Origin: Hydractinia symbiolongicarpus
Taxonomy: Eukaryota > Cnidaria > Hydrozoa > Anthoathecata > Hydractiniidae
Assembly: GCF_029227915.1 (NCBI RefSeq)
Contig: NC_079877.1
Location: 12,461,351 to 12,525,350, forward strand
Direction of reading: 5' to 3'
Length of the DNA stretch: 64,000 nucleotides
Shown: piece after piece, positions 46,945 through 60,300 of the stretch
How positions within the stretch are numbered: position 1 is the first letter of the stretch
Layout of the letters: each line of letters begins with the position of its first letter
The notes under the pieces: model-generated
Told to the model about the DNA's origin: nothing
Databases searched by the model: none
Seen by the model: only the letters and a program-made list of their open reading frames with translations
Translations under genes and position numbers: made by a program

Positions 46945-48215
46945 CAATGATTTTCCGGATAAGGTTTGTGGGCTTCAGAGATCAGGACTAAAAAAGGCAG
47001 CTCACTAGGGGGAAGTAAAGTTTTGGAGTAACCTTTTGTTGTTTATTGACTCTTTAAAGGTTATACAACTACCCTGGAAAATTCCAATTTTTTCTCTATG
47101 GGCAAAACTGCTGACTAAGCTTACAATGATGTAGCAGATCAATTTCAAAATTTTGTTCCTTATGGGTGATCAGTTGAGAGCTCCTGTACTAAAAGTAATT
47201 GATAAGTTATTAAGAGAGGGAATATATATAGATAAGATGCAATTTGGTTTTGTTTCAGGGCGTGGCACTAGAGATGCAATAATTTTTCTTGGACAACTTC
47301 AGGAAAATTATTTAGGAAAAAGAAAGAATCTCTATTTTGCTTTTGTAGATTTAGAGAAAGATAGAGAGTGACATGTAAAGTTTTTTGGTGGGCTATGAAA
47401 AAAATAGGTGTAGATGAGTGACTAGTTAAGGAGTCGTGTCAGGATTAACAATTCAATTAGTGAGAAAAATGTATGGAAAAAGGTTCAGAATTCCTTTGTT
47501 AACACACGTGTCAATCGAGCGTTGTTGATATGACAAAAGGGTCAATCTCAAAATCAGCATTTCGGGAAATAGCAAAACAAGTTTTTTTAACCGTTTTTTT
47601 TTAATTTCTTTTGTCTCGCAAATGCACCAGTTACCATTTAAATGAATTATGAGGGTGATAGTTTTAACTTTCTTTTGCCTATTGTCTAGTTGTATTCTTC
47701 ATGATGGATATGGAGGAATGGGTCCTAGTTAAGAGATTGGCCCTTTTTTCATGTTTCACTATAGAAAATTTTTTGAGGTTTGCCTTTTTGCATAGAAGTA
47801 TGTTTTGCCTAAAAAAAAAAAAAAAAAAAAAGTCATACAATCAACTTTTAAAGTTGATTGTATGACGTATGTGCAAAAAAGTGTATGTTGTGCGGTAGAT
47901 GGACATGTGCAGTGAAGCACAACATACACTGAAGATTTTTACCTGTTGTTAACAAGGACTGATAGGAAGATTGTGTTGGTTGACGCACTTAGATATAATG
48001 GAGGAGGAAGATTACGTAAGACAGTGTCGACTTGACAATGCATTGGACAAAGCCATGAGGTAGAAAAAGAAAGACTAGGCAGGAGGTAATAAGGACAGAC
48101 ATGATGCAGAATAATTTGAGTTTAGATCTAACACAGTTTAGAACATTATTAATGCCTGCCAATTCATGCTAACATGGAAAATGGACGTTAAACCAAAATG
48201 ATGATGATAATGGTT
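46945..48215 (+). mobile_element. RTE-type LINE relic
   Basis: At 47150-47370 the plus strand encodes an RT segment with KMQFGFVSGRGTRDAIIFL, QLQENYL and YFAFVDLEKDRE. Broken frames continue as FWWAMKKIGVDE to about 47440. Near 48085-48190 the frame RTDMMQNNLSLDL...GKWTLN resembles the 3' coding end of RTE elements, and the copy ends in an ATG-repeat tail at about 48200-48215, as RTE elements do. Stops and the palindromes at 47.8-47.9 kb show it is dead. Confidence 0.7.
47832..47866. repeat. Near-perfect palindrome after a poly-A run
   Basis: GTCATACAATCAACTT and its inverse are separated by 3 nt, directly after about 20 A (47811-47831). A second hairpin follows at 47880-47930 (AGTGTATGTTGTGC / GCACAACATACACT). 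Possibly an inserted foldback element within the LINE relic. Confidence 0.85.
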
Positions 48216-48686
48216 ATAAAAGAGAAGAAACAAGTTACATAAACATGATCATAATAAGATTGACAATGTATTGTGGCAATGATATGAAAACTAGCTTTTT
48301 CTGCGATCTCATAGGGAAGACATGTTCTTACTAACTTTTTTTAACCAATAGATTGTAGACCTGGTCACAAATATTTTTACTCATTTTCAGCACTTCCTCG
48401 TTTGTGAACACAGCAGCAACTATCTCAGAACTTAAATTTTGTGCAATATTCAACCATAATGTGACAGCACCAAACTTTCACAAATAATAACTAAAGCTTT
48501 GTCTTCAAGGTTAAGATTGAGGATGAGCAATGAATTGAAGATCGATTTATACAGTTTAAGCATACATACTTCTTCAGTGTAAATTTTAGAATATAAGTAT
48601 AAACAAAATACAAAAAAATATTAGCAAAAGTATATACACACTATTTTTAACTCTTTAAACGACATGTTCATGTGAACGTATGTTAA

Positions 48687-49246
48687 TACTTTAAAGAAAC
48701 ATATACATGGTCGTTCAGCATATATATTTTTATGGTAATATTTCGACCTCCGTATTGGAGGTCTTCATCAGATTGTACAAAATTTTTAATGGTTGTCATT
48801 ACATTGACATCAAATCGACGTCACTGCAACGACTTCCGTTTAAGGTACGCGACCATCTTTAAAGAAAAGTGGAGCGCATCAGAAGTTTCATTTCACTCTA
48901 TTTTTAATGCTGGTTATGATTGGGACGCTGCGAAAATGCTAAAACAAGAATTTAATAAATTTGATCGTAAGGTACGCGAAGCATTGGAAATACAGTTCCA
49001 GGACACGTCACCGCGTAGTGAACATGGTCTTAATCTAGACGATGGTCAGTATGTGACGACGAAATTCTCGAAGCCAATGTTCGCGTACCTTAAACGGAAG
49101 TCGTTGCAGTGACGTCGATTTGATGTCAATGTAATGACAACTGTTAAAAATTTTTGTATAGTCTGATGAAGACCTCCGATACGGAGGTCGAAATATTACC
49201 ATAAAATATATATGCTGAACGACCATGTATTTGTTTCTTTAAAGTA
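48687..49246 (+). mobile_element. Penelope-related fragment between 166-bp inverted repeats
   Basis: 48687-48852 and 49081-49246 are inverted copies, beginning TACTTTAAAGAAACA and including GGTCGTTCAGCATATATAT and a small GACCTCCG/CGGAGGTC hairpin. The 228-bp centre encodes, on the plus strand, RKVREALEIQFQDTSPRSEH followed by GLNLDDGQYVTTKF. That resembles the tail found after the reverse transcriptase in Penelope-like or GIY-YIG-associated retroelements, by recall. No RT remains. Whether this is a true non-autonomous element or an inverted rearrangement is open. Confidence 0.5.
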
Positions 49247-51395
49247 CACATTTTTATATCAAAATTGTAACCAGACTGGTCATTATTCTATTTCTTTATT
49301 GTTCTAAACAATATACATGTTGTTCTTCTTAACCTGAAATCTCAGCCTGATTCTTATAAACCATATTCTTATAAAAGAAAAGCGTGTATTATATAGCCGT
49401 GAAAATGAGCAGGTTTAGCTCTACAAGGTACAATCAAAAGTAGAGACAAACGTTTTGTCGTTCCTATCTTATTTTTTGAGCCTGCATATTTTCCTTAATT
49501 GAATGCCTTACAGCCACATATATTTACGTGACAAAAATTTGGCGAAATTGTCGATTTTTGGTCTGTGAAAACGCCAAATTAATTTCACGCTAATATTTAT
49601 TTTTCTTCACCATTTTTCTTTAAATCGACGAATAATGTTTCGTACATAATTTATTATGCTAAACTTTGTTTAAAATAACTTATACTATCTAAATTAAATT
49701 CGCGCCAAAATTTGTTTTGATTTTAATTTTCCGGGCCTATAGAAGATAGGGAGTCACGTTCCTTGTTCAATATTTAAATAAAATTATGCCGAAATTGGTA
49801 CAGAACGTGAAAAAAAATGACATACGAATATCTAATCATACAGAATCCTGATAATCTCTGATCTTAAAACAAACTTCAGATTGTGAGTAAAAAAGTTGAA
49901 AGTAAATTTACAAAAAAAATGTTCTTCACTGAGAATCGCAATAGCCATGTTGAGAATATGAAGTATGTTGGTGTGCGAAAAAATAATCATGCTGTTTCTT
50001 TGTTACTTATTCTTTGATTTTATATCGTTTGTATGTGTTTACAATAAAATGTAGTTTCTACTGCTACAATAGATTGTATGAAATATTGCACAATTAATTG
50101 TAAAAACTGGCATCAAATAGTATGTAATTAATTGTAGGAACTGTGGCATACAATAGCGTGCAATCATATGCTAGCAGCATACCGTTTACACATTTGTTTG
50201 CTGCTTAGATAATGCGAGGAAAACAAAAAGTTCTTTTCAAATTGATTAAATAGAATAGCCAGGAACCCCAGCACACGTTTTCTTACTACCGGGAGATCGC
50301 AATAGTTTTGGTTACTTCTATTGTTTCTTACTCACGTTATCAATATCAAGAAATCCCCTGTTTTTAGCGCGAATGGTCTCACTTACCCGAACAAATATAA
50401 TTATTTTTTTATTATTTAAGAGGGTCAGATATGACCACGCCGGCTTTGTGCTAATTGGTAGATTTTATTTTAGGTTTGCTTTGAGGTCGATTTAGATTTT
50501 AATTTGCTCCGACACATTCATTTGCGTCTAAGCTTCCTTTTGAGAAATTTAATTTATTAACCTCAAAGAAACTTGCTTAACTAGACTATCGATAGGAACC
50601 ATATCTGCTAGTTTCTTTTGTTAATTTAAATGATTAGATTTAAAGCTTACCTCCCACGAAATTATTGGGGTAGGTGCAATTACCCTCTCTGCCGCTGTTT
50701 CTATGGGTGTGTTATCGTGACCACTCGCTAAGAACCACTACTGGATTTTAGTTGCCTATTTGTATAGGACTGAAGGATACTGGCCCAAAAAGCAACAGCA
50801 ATAACCAATAAGAGTGCTCGACGCAAACCCGGCTATCTTCCACGGGTTTAATTTTATATGTTTTCTTAGTGACAGGCAATCATAAGAGGTTCCTGTGTAT
50901 TGCAAAATAAGAAAGTATAAGAAAGTGCTGCAGGAAAGACTGCCAATGCTTTGGTTTGATTTTTAAACCAGCGTAACTACCGAATGCTATTGTGACTTTC
51001 AAAACACGAGGATCGAGAATGCCTAGTCATTTGTTTCATGGGAAAATGAAGGCGTTCAACTGTGTAACTAAAATGCATATCTTTTGGAAATGAAGTTCCT
51101 GTGAAACTTTACTATATTTCACTATATACATAAAATATTTATCAGCGAATATTAATAATTTACATTACTACAATGTAAAATGGTCATAGAAAAGAGAACC
51201 AAAAAACTGACCTTGATTTGATCTAAAAGAAGAGGTTGTTTTTTAAAATTTACGTATCACTGGTGGAGATATAACAGAATCACACCAGAATATTTTACAC
51301 CTAAAAAGCACCTAAAAAAGATTTGGAATTTTGTTCAACATGTAACCGTCATTTCAATATAACCATTCTACCCTTTCTTTCTAGTTTCCACTAAA
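49247..51395. other. Upstream flank of the TXNDC16-like gene
   Basis: No exon seen. Contains the repeat at 50409-50534 (inverse partner of 6269-6396). Confidence 0.5.
50409..50534 (-). repeat. Dispersed repeat shared with 6269-6396
   Basis: Both end blocks match the copy at 6269-6396 in opposite orientation. Confidence 0.5.
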
Positions 51396-54300
51396 ATGAT
51401 ATGTTTAATCTTAATAAAAATAATACTGCTCTTCTCAGCTTTTGTTTCAACAAAGAGGATCTATAAAACAGGCCAAGTGATAAAAATGGTGAATGACAAG
51501 AATGAGCTAGACCATCTGAAACGTTTACAAAATGGTTCGCTGATTTTATATAGTATGACGTCAGGTAAGTCTGCTTAGTGTCCGTCCGTCCGTCCGTCTG
51601 TCCATCCGTCCGCCTGTCCTGCCTGTCTGATGTCTGGTCAATAATCTAAAAATCCGATCATTTACTCTCAACTTTCTTTAGGAGAAGCAGCCGAAAAATT
51701 TGAAGAAAATTTATTACGAGCTCACAACTATGTATCAAAATATGGATTTAAAATGAAAAAGGTAATAATGATATTTTTACAGATCTTGAATAAGCTTTGT
51801 GTAACGTTGAACTTTGTTCAACCTAACGCTAGCTTTTTTAGGGATCAGTACAATAGAAATCCAATTATTTTTGTATGTTCCACAATGATATTTTTCGCTA
51901 TAACATTAATTCCCGCTACCACAACACATTGTATTTCATATCAATCAATAGATTACTGTTTTCAGGTAAACTGTAACAAAATGAAGAGAACAATAAAAGA
52001 ATGCAAACATGTGACAAATCAGCTGGTTTATTTATACAAGTATGTCTTGTTGAACCTTTTCTTTTTTCTTTCAAAAAGTTGAATTGCCTTACTTTACTTT
52101 GTTACTCTTTTTTATGAAGGCTTGGGGATGAAAAAATCATGAGTTCTGACCAACTCAATGGAACAAAAAGAACAATCAATGAAATTTTATTGTAAGATAT
52201 GTATTCTCTTTACGTAAATAATTTCCACGAGTATACAGATAGCTAATAGGGATAAAAGGGCATCGCGTGTTCGACGTAATATCTCTGTCTTAACGATTAA
52301 AAATAAAACGTGCATGTATCTCTCAACCATGTCAACTTCCAAATAAGCTTAGGAAACATAAGATAGATAGCGTCTTTTCTAAGGCGTACCTTTGTTCGTT
52401 TGTTTTGTTTACCTATACTGCCAAACCTCAATAGCCACAACCTTCTTTCAAAAACGGTTAATGAACAGGTAAACTTCATATAAAAACCACACCTCACATC
52501 AAAGGTGCAACGGTCACATTTATGCGGACTAATTTAATGGTCCATTTTTACAGCACCTTCTGATACAATGATTTTGTGCTTGTACTTTACACTTTACACT
52601 TTGTGTAATTCTCAGGAATAAGAATATTCTGATTGGCTAATTGGCTGATTGCACTAATTATTTACCTGTAGTTTCTGAACAGAACACAAATGAAAAAATG
52701 ATCTCGATTTTAAGGGGAACAGAAAGGGAAATTTTCCACTCGTGGGATGCCAAAGATTTTAAGCACATGCTTAGAAGCTCTTCCGTTCATGTTCTTTGCG
52801 CTAAAAATATTTTTAAAGTGGAAAACAACCGGAAAAACCACATAAGTAATTTCCGCAATATTTCCCTGGGTAATTTTTTTCTTCCTTGGACAGCCATTGA
52901 ACCAGTTCAACTTTTTCAAGTTTCTTAGCTTCGTCCAATTATGAAAAAATGATATATGTTGGCAGTATGGCACAAGCAAATGAAATTATTGAAATGAATC
53001 GAAAGATTTTTAATTCTGTTGTTGGATGTTTTCAAGATTATGAATCTGAAGGTAAGATATTTTTACATCGATGCTACCCCAAGTTACTAAGGGACCTCGG
53101 AACAAGGTTGTGTAACTACTGTCGAATAGCCATAAGCATATCAGTTGTCTTTATATCAGTAGGCTGCACTTTTAGTCTTTGGAGTTAGCTCATTCTTCTT
53201 CTGTAAGAGGGAACAAAAATCTTAAACATTATGACATTGTTATATACGGCAATTGTTTTTAGAGTTACGCAATTTTTTGGATGCTGCCATGGAGATTGGG
53301 CATGATTATGCATTTCTTTTGTTGAATGGAAAAGCTGATGACGTGTAATTTTATTCATTTATTTTTTTACCCATTCATTTATTCATCATTCATTCATTCA
53401 TTTATTCATTTATTCATTTATTCATTTATTCATTCATTCATTCATTCATTCATTCATTCATTCATTCATTCATTCATTCATTTACTCATTTATCCATTAA
53501 TCCATTCATTTATTTATTCATCCGACTGTCCATCCTTTTCAACCTTTGTTTACAGGAAACCGATTAAAAAGCCGGGTTATTTCATAACACTGTATTGTTT
53601 TCAACCTTTGTTTACAGGAAACCGATTAAAAAGCCGGGTTATTTCATAACACTGTATTGTTTTCAACCTTTGTTTACAGGAAACCGATTAAAAAGCCGGG
53701 TTATTTTATAACACTGTATTACACGATGGAAGTTGAACCTGGAAAACAGCCTGAAACTGTAGACCTTACACCGTATGCAAGCAACGTCATATCTCTGAAA
53801 GAAATTATCCAAACCTTGGAAATGACAGAAGAGATCAAACAGCAACTCCACAAAGTACACCCAATTCTTTTTAGGGTTCTAGAATTTTACTACAAGTTTG
53901 AATAAAAATTTGGTTTTAATTTTATTTTTTTTGTATTTTAGGTTAAAACTGCGAAAAGTCGACAGCAAGAAGAACTTAATTATCAAAAAGAAAAAGCTGC
54001 AGAAGAATTAGAGAGAAAGAAAAGAAAACACAGGTACTAAAGACACATATTTGACTGACCGCCCCATGTTTAAAAAGGCGTATATTAGAAAAGGTGGCGT
54101 GAGCTTTAAGAGTGGAAGTGGGTAAAAATCAAAGTATTATGGTATCTAAAAATGTAAACGCCTGAGAGATTATTACTTTTTAGTGAATCAAATCTACCTA
54201 CGCCATCTATCCGAAGAATAAACACAACAGATCTACTTCATAAGAAGGGAAACAAAACAAACAGTTTTATTGAGCGTAAGTGTTCTTGTGTAGTATTGTT

Positions 54301-57300
54301 CAAGAAAAAGCCGGCAAGGTTTAAACAATCACATCTTTTGTCTTCATACATACGAAGTTGTGATGAAGAAATTAAAGCCGTGGATTTAGGTGACAAAAAA
54401 TCATTGAACATGGAAAAGGATTCATGTCACTATCATCACGTTAAGAATCCTTTTTTTGCATACTTATAATATTCAAGAACAAAAGAATTTTAACTTTTTG
54501 ACCAAATTTGGTTTATAATTATATTACCCTACGGGTGAGGGGGGGGGGGGTTATTATGCAGTGAAGGGGGCGAAATATAATAAACTCTAAAAGTGGCACC
54601 TGAATGCCAATTTCGCCCTAAGTAAGTACAACATATCTAATACGATCAAATACAAAAAATAATTAGCTTGTAAACGCCACGAAATCTTAATGAAATTTTT
54701 AATATCAAGTTTTTAAATTTTTCTTAATTTTTTCATCTGAATAAAAAAACATAATTTACTAGGCTACTAAAAAAGAAAAGTTTGATGCATTATTGTGTTT
54801 AAAATGATTTTCTAATTTAGTATGTCAAATTAAGTCGAAAACAAATACTCGTTTGCGCAAACAAGGGTTATGACTGAAAGTAAGGCAAGATAATAATCTT
54901 ATATTATAATAACCGCAGAAGCCAGTTTTAAAAATTACCCTCAACCGTCTTTTATACCTTTATAAATATAGCTACGAACTTTTATTAACAAAAAGAACAA
55001 AACAAAACAAAACAAACAAAAACAACGTTATTTATTTGCTGAACCCTAATATTTTAACAATTCTAAAATTTAAACTGAAGTTTTTAAGTGGGCGACTAAT
55101 CAGTCTCTTAAAAAGGGTTTCAACTTGAATGTAATCGGTCTCATCGATCGACATCGATTGATACAAAAGAAAGTTCGACTCCTACTTTTTGTATTGATCA
55201 TATTTGTGGAATTGGAAAACCGCTTCACGATGTACAAAATAGTCACACATGTTTCTGGTTTGCTGCGAAAAAAATAATTAAGAAAGTTGTGAGGAAGACT
55301 TAGCAAAGTTAAATATCGGCTTTTTTCTTTCTTTTTCCTCGCTGGTGGCGGTGCAACGTGCTTTTTTTTTCCTTGACAATTTTTTTGTGTTCAACAGAGT
55401 TAAATGTCTTTTTTACCAAATCAATTTTATGCACTCTTTTTTAATCTATTATAATTTTAACTAAGAACAACACAAAAATTTGTGCTATGATATTCCACTA
55501 TTTATTTTCTATTTACATGCTATATATCTTTCTTTTTATTAATAATATAATACACTTCTCTTTCCAGCACTCATACGAATTTTATTTCGAAGTAGTTGTA
55601 ATCGCTATCATGTACGAGGGAGAACTTCTTTTTCCCGCCTTTTGTATGAAGCAGACATTTCTGTGCCGAAGTAGAAAACGACAACGCGTAACATCTGCTC
55701 ATTTCGACACAGTACTCCAAACATTGATTGATAATAGGGGTATATTTGATCGTTTTTAACGTGTCTTGCCGATAAGCGTTTTTGTGTTTCTCCTGTAGCA
55801 ATCCCATTCTGGCTGGATAGCTCAAAATCGTCTGCGATAGAAAATATAACACAAACATCAAAAATATATATTTCGCCATCTTGCTTTTCTGTTTACTTCT
55901 TTGTCTTTCTGTTGTTTTTTTATTCTAAAAAAATTATAACGTCAGTATATTATACACAACTGATTTTCACTTAAACTCCCTACGATCTATTCTTTTCTTC
56001 TTTTGCCTCTACCTCAATATAACTTCTTACAGAAAAAAAATCAGAAATAGTACGACAAACGTATTGTTCTTCCATAAAAACTTGTGTCATACTTTCGCCG
56101 AATATATCTTACAAAAGTTTGAGGAAAAAACGTAGTTAATTTATAGTTGTATGAAATATCCCTTTTTTCCGTCTTTTAAGTATATTGTCCGGCAGAAAAA
56201 TAGAAACTCCTTTTTTTATTATTTCTTTTTTTCTTATATATATGATCAATATGTACAAATAGGCTGTCAACTCAGTGACATACTTGCAAAAAAAATTGTC
56301 GGTAAGACGTGACGAAATTTTCTAGGTGACGAATATTTTGCCCGACGAAACATTTATCCGATATAAGTCTATTCCTTTCAATATTTCAATTGTACGGGTA
56401 CCATCAACTCAAGGGTCGTTTCCATTCGACTGCATTTTTACCGCTGTAGCGCACAAAGTTTATGAGCTGTTTTGTTACTTGGACAAAATCTCTCATTTTT
56501 TCAAAGTGCGCACGTGCTGACAAAAAAAGGTCGTGAGCTATTTGCGTTACAGCGGAACTTGCAGTCATTCCCTGCATACTTTTTTGTGCATCTTTTTAGC
56601 ACGTCTCAAATTTCCATTTTCCATTTTTCCGTTCGTTGTACATATTCCGCTTCACACATTTTCGCCTGTCGTCGATAACCCGGCTATCGTTATCTCGTAT
56701 ATCCTTCTTTGTATGTTACCACGAAGTAATAAAATAAGAATCCTAAGTTTTATTAATAAAGTTCATATCCTGCATTCTAAAGAATTAGAACAACCTTTTT
56801 TTTCGCATAACCTGCGCAGTTTCACCATAAAATATATCTGGCAACTTTGTTCTTTAATCCTTTTTTCTTTTCTCCGAGTTCAATCTAGCACTTTCCTTGA
56901 GCATTTCTTAAATGCATGAGAATCTCGACTTGTTTATGAATGTCGTTGTAAGTAAACTGTTTATTTTTATTAAGCTATTTTTACACAACACTTAAAACTG
57001 AAACACTTACTCTCCCCTGATTACGTCATACTTACCTTATACCACAGGTGGATAAGCTTTCAAAGTATCCACGTAGGAGACTGTGGATGCAGTAAAAAGG
57101 GCTGGATATGGATATATTTTAATACTCTCCTTCGCAAGACTTTTACGCAAATATTTTGCAAAGACCTAATATTAACTAAATTGACCACGTACCGTAGCGT
57201 GATTTAACATGGTAGCATAGCTGCATGCTGTGAATAAAATGGCAGCATAGATGTGTTTACTGGGATGTTTGACTTTAAAATAACAAACTAGGATCGTGAC

Positions 57301-60300
57301 TAAAATCTTGTTGATATTTAAGCTTGTTGCCAATATCAACAAGTGTCAAAAAATTAAATATATGTTAAATTTTAGCGAAATGCAGCGGTTTTAATAAGAA
57401 TCACTGGATCGAAAACCAAAAACATATGATTGATGTGTATAAACGCAAGTTTGATTAAACCTTAAACTTTCTCATGATAAAATGTCATTTAAAAATCACG
57501 TCCCAACCTCGCTACCATGGCTTCTCACCTAATAGCGTCCCACTGTCAGAAAGTATTCAAGATTGACTTGGGGTCGAGGTTGATCACGTGTAGTTACAAA
57601 ACTACAGTAATTCAAGACGAGATATAATCTTTTCGTCAACATATATATCTAAAATCAACTCTTCAGTCTAAGCTGAGACGCATGAATATTTTTTTGGAGT
57701 ATACTAAGGAGAATTCTCTTGCCTTTATTCTAAAAAATATATCACAAAATATTAAAAGTTTTAGAATCAAGCGAGACAATAAATTACTTATAGAAACGAG
57801 TTGATAGAAATCTTTTTAAAAAAAGTACCGACAGCAACTGTTCAGATACAAATTCACCCAAATAAATCCGAAGATTGCGCAAATCAAAGTTCAATAAGGG
57901 GTGCTCATATGATCCCATCTAGCTATACCAGGCTGGCTCAGTTTGCCGGGCTGATTAGCCCGCTTGTGATTCTGGCTATCCTAACAAATTCTCATAAAAA
58001 TCAACAACCTGTATGGAAAGCAAGCCAACCCTGCTCACTTTTTTCAACCCGACAAAGCAAGCTGAACATTTTTTAGTAAAAGCTCCAGCCTGACAAACCA
58101 GGCTGATCTCATTTGTGCATGATTAAAGCACGTGCTTTATGTACTTTAATAAAAAATAAATAAAGTTATATATTTTATTTCTTTGTTGAAAATAATAAAG
58201 TTTTTGATCAAAAATAATTTTATGCATTAGGAACAACAAATATACATAAAAAAGTTTCATTGAAAAGTAAAAATTTCATGTAACTATTTTCAGCCCAGAT
58301 TGAGAAAACGTTCCGTGATGGCAAGCTGTTTTCAGCCTGGCTTGTCAGGCTTACGTGAACACCCCCTCAGTCACATTTTCCAAATTTTAACCAGATAAAG
58401 GTAATAATCTTAGGTACGACAAAATTTGTATTAACCTTTATTATCAAGTGCCTAAATTTTGATTTCCCTTCGATTTTTCTTTACTGATAATGCAATGACG
58501 CGACCTCATCCCCAGAGCTCTTCTACGTCTATGATATTCTGACAAGCTGTTCCGTAGGCGTAAAAGAGCCGCAGAAAACTATTTACTTACGAATGTACGA
58601 ATCGATGTTAAGCTTTCGTAATATTCACAAAAATATTACTGTTTAATCTCCGTTTCTCGTCCTTTCACTTTTTTTCTTTTTTTAATTGACTTCAGGCTGA
58701 CTTTTGCTTAAAAGTTGTTCCATTTTTTGAAGGATTTGATCCTCGTGTTGCATAAAAGATATTTCGTACAGGATGTTGCTTAAAAAAAGAAAAGCGTGTC
58801 AAACCTTTAATGATTTCATCAAATGTTGCACATAGTGAAACAGTAGCTATATGACATGCATAGAAATTGAGTTAATCTCTTATGTATTATAACAACTAAA
58901 TATACAAACTATTCATGGCCAGCATCCAACCTTTTCAATCCTCAGCTGCATTAATACTAGTAAGGACTCCAAACTGAAGGATACACGACTTATAAAGAAG
59001 ATACGGATAGCCCTACCGCTGTGAAAAATTTTTTCCGTTAGGGTTTAAAATGTTTAATGCGAGCACAGCATGAAAATATCCTCACCTGTTTTTCTCTCAG
59101 CAAGAGTCTAAGTTGTAACATAAAATGAATTCATTGAAATGTCAAGTGTATCAGCTCATGTGGTTTTTCTTGTCACAAATAACGTTATATTTTAACATTA
59201 TTTTTTTATATTTTTATATAATAGTTGTTTATTTTTCTTTCTTTTATTTATGATATTAATTTTTATGTGTTCTTTTCTTTACTGAATAAAGCTGATTTTT
59301 TTCATTTATACTTTTTTATTAACTTTTTTTATGATGTTTTCGTTATTGAAACTTTTTTTCAATTTTATTTTTCAGCAATGGGGGAGGTGGTGTTTCTGAA
59401 TTCTAAACATTCGAACAAAATGTTTGCGTTTCTTTGTTGTTTTCATCACAAGCACATGTTTGTTACTGTTTGTTATCAATTTTTTATATTTTTTTTTCTT
59501 CCAACCTCGATTCCATGACCTGTTGTCCTTTTTGTGTGTACACGGTCTAAAGAATAGTTTTCATTAATATATTGTAAATGTTGTAACCCAAGTTTAATAT
59601 TAAACAAAGTTGTTCCAAAATAACCATTCTCGCCCCCAGAGCTCTTTGAGATTGAAATCTAGCTTATCTTAAAAAGCTCTGGGGTCAAGAATGGCTAGTA
59701 CCCTATTTCATTCATCCGCCTCGTGGTGTTCAAAATGTCGGAACAAGAGCTTGACAATCATAAACGTTGTTCCGTGAATGTCTTAGTACTGTTAAAAACA
59801 ATACCACAATTATTAATCGTCCTTTGAAAGTCAAAAATCGCTGGGCACAAAGTTGTTGTTTTTCCATCAGTTAAAAAAACATCCCAGACATAATGACCCT
59901 TTAGTACTATCTTTATCGAAGTTTCCTTTTTCTAACTAATCTTTGCATTTAAAACCACACTAAGCCTGTATTTGGATTTTAACCTTATATAAAACTAAAA
60001 AAGCTTCAAACATCCTCAAAGTCTATCACGTTACTGCGTTCTTCAAACACACAAAAAATTTAATTCCCTGTAAATTTTTCTGATTTTGTCTCGGCCATTT
60101 CAATGTTAAGCAAGATTCATAAATTACAACGGCCAGGTTCAAACAAAGCTTGGGTCCTCCAAAAATGTTATTACCGAAAAAGGACAGCTATTGGCCTGTT
60201 TGTAATAGCCATCATTTACGTAGGACCAAAGAATTATCAATCGATGCCTGTCGACTATACTTATTTTACAATGTGAAGCATTGTAGGAACTAACTTTGAC

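Noticed and set aside
49155-49195. Hammerhead-ribozyme-like core CTGATGA ... GAAA around the GACCTCC hairpin, also in the inverse arm at 48730-48780
   Set aside because: There is an extra A between CTGATGA and the stem, and neither stem I nor stem III with a proper cleavage site can be drawn convincingly.
57801-58076. 91-codon plus-strand open frame
   Set aside because: Lies mostly within a MITE-like element; no similarity.
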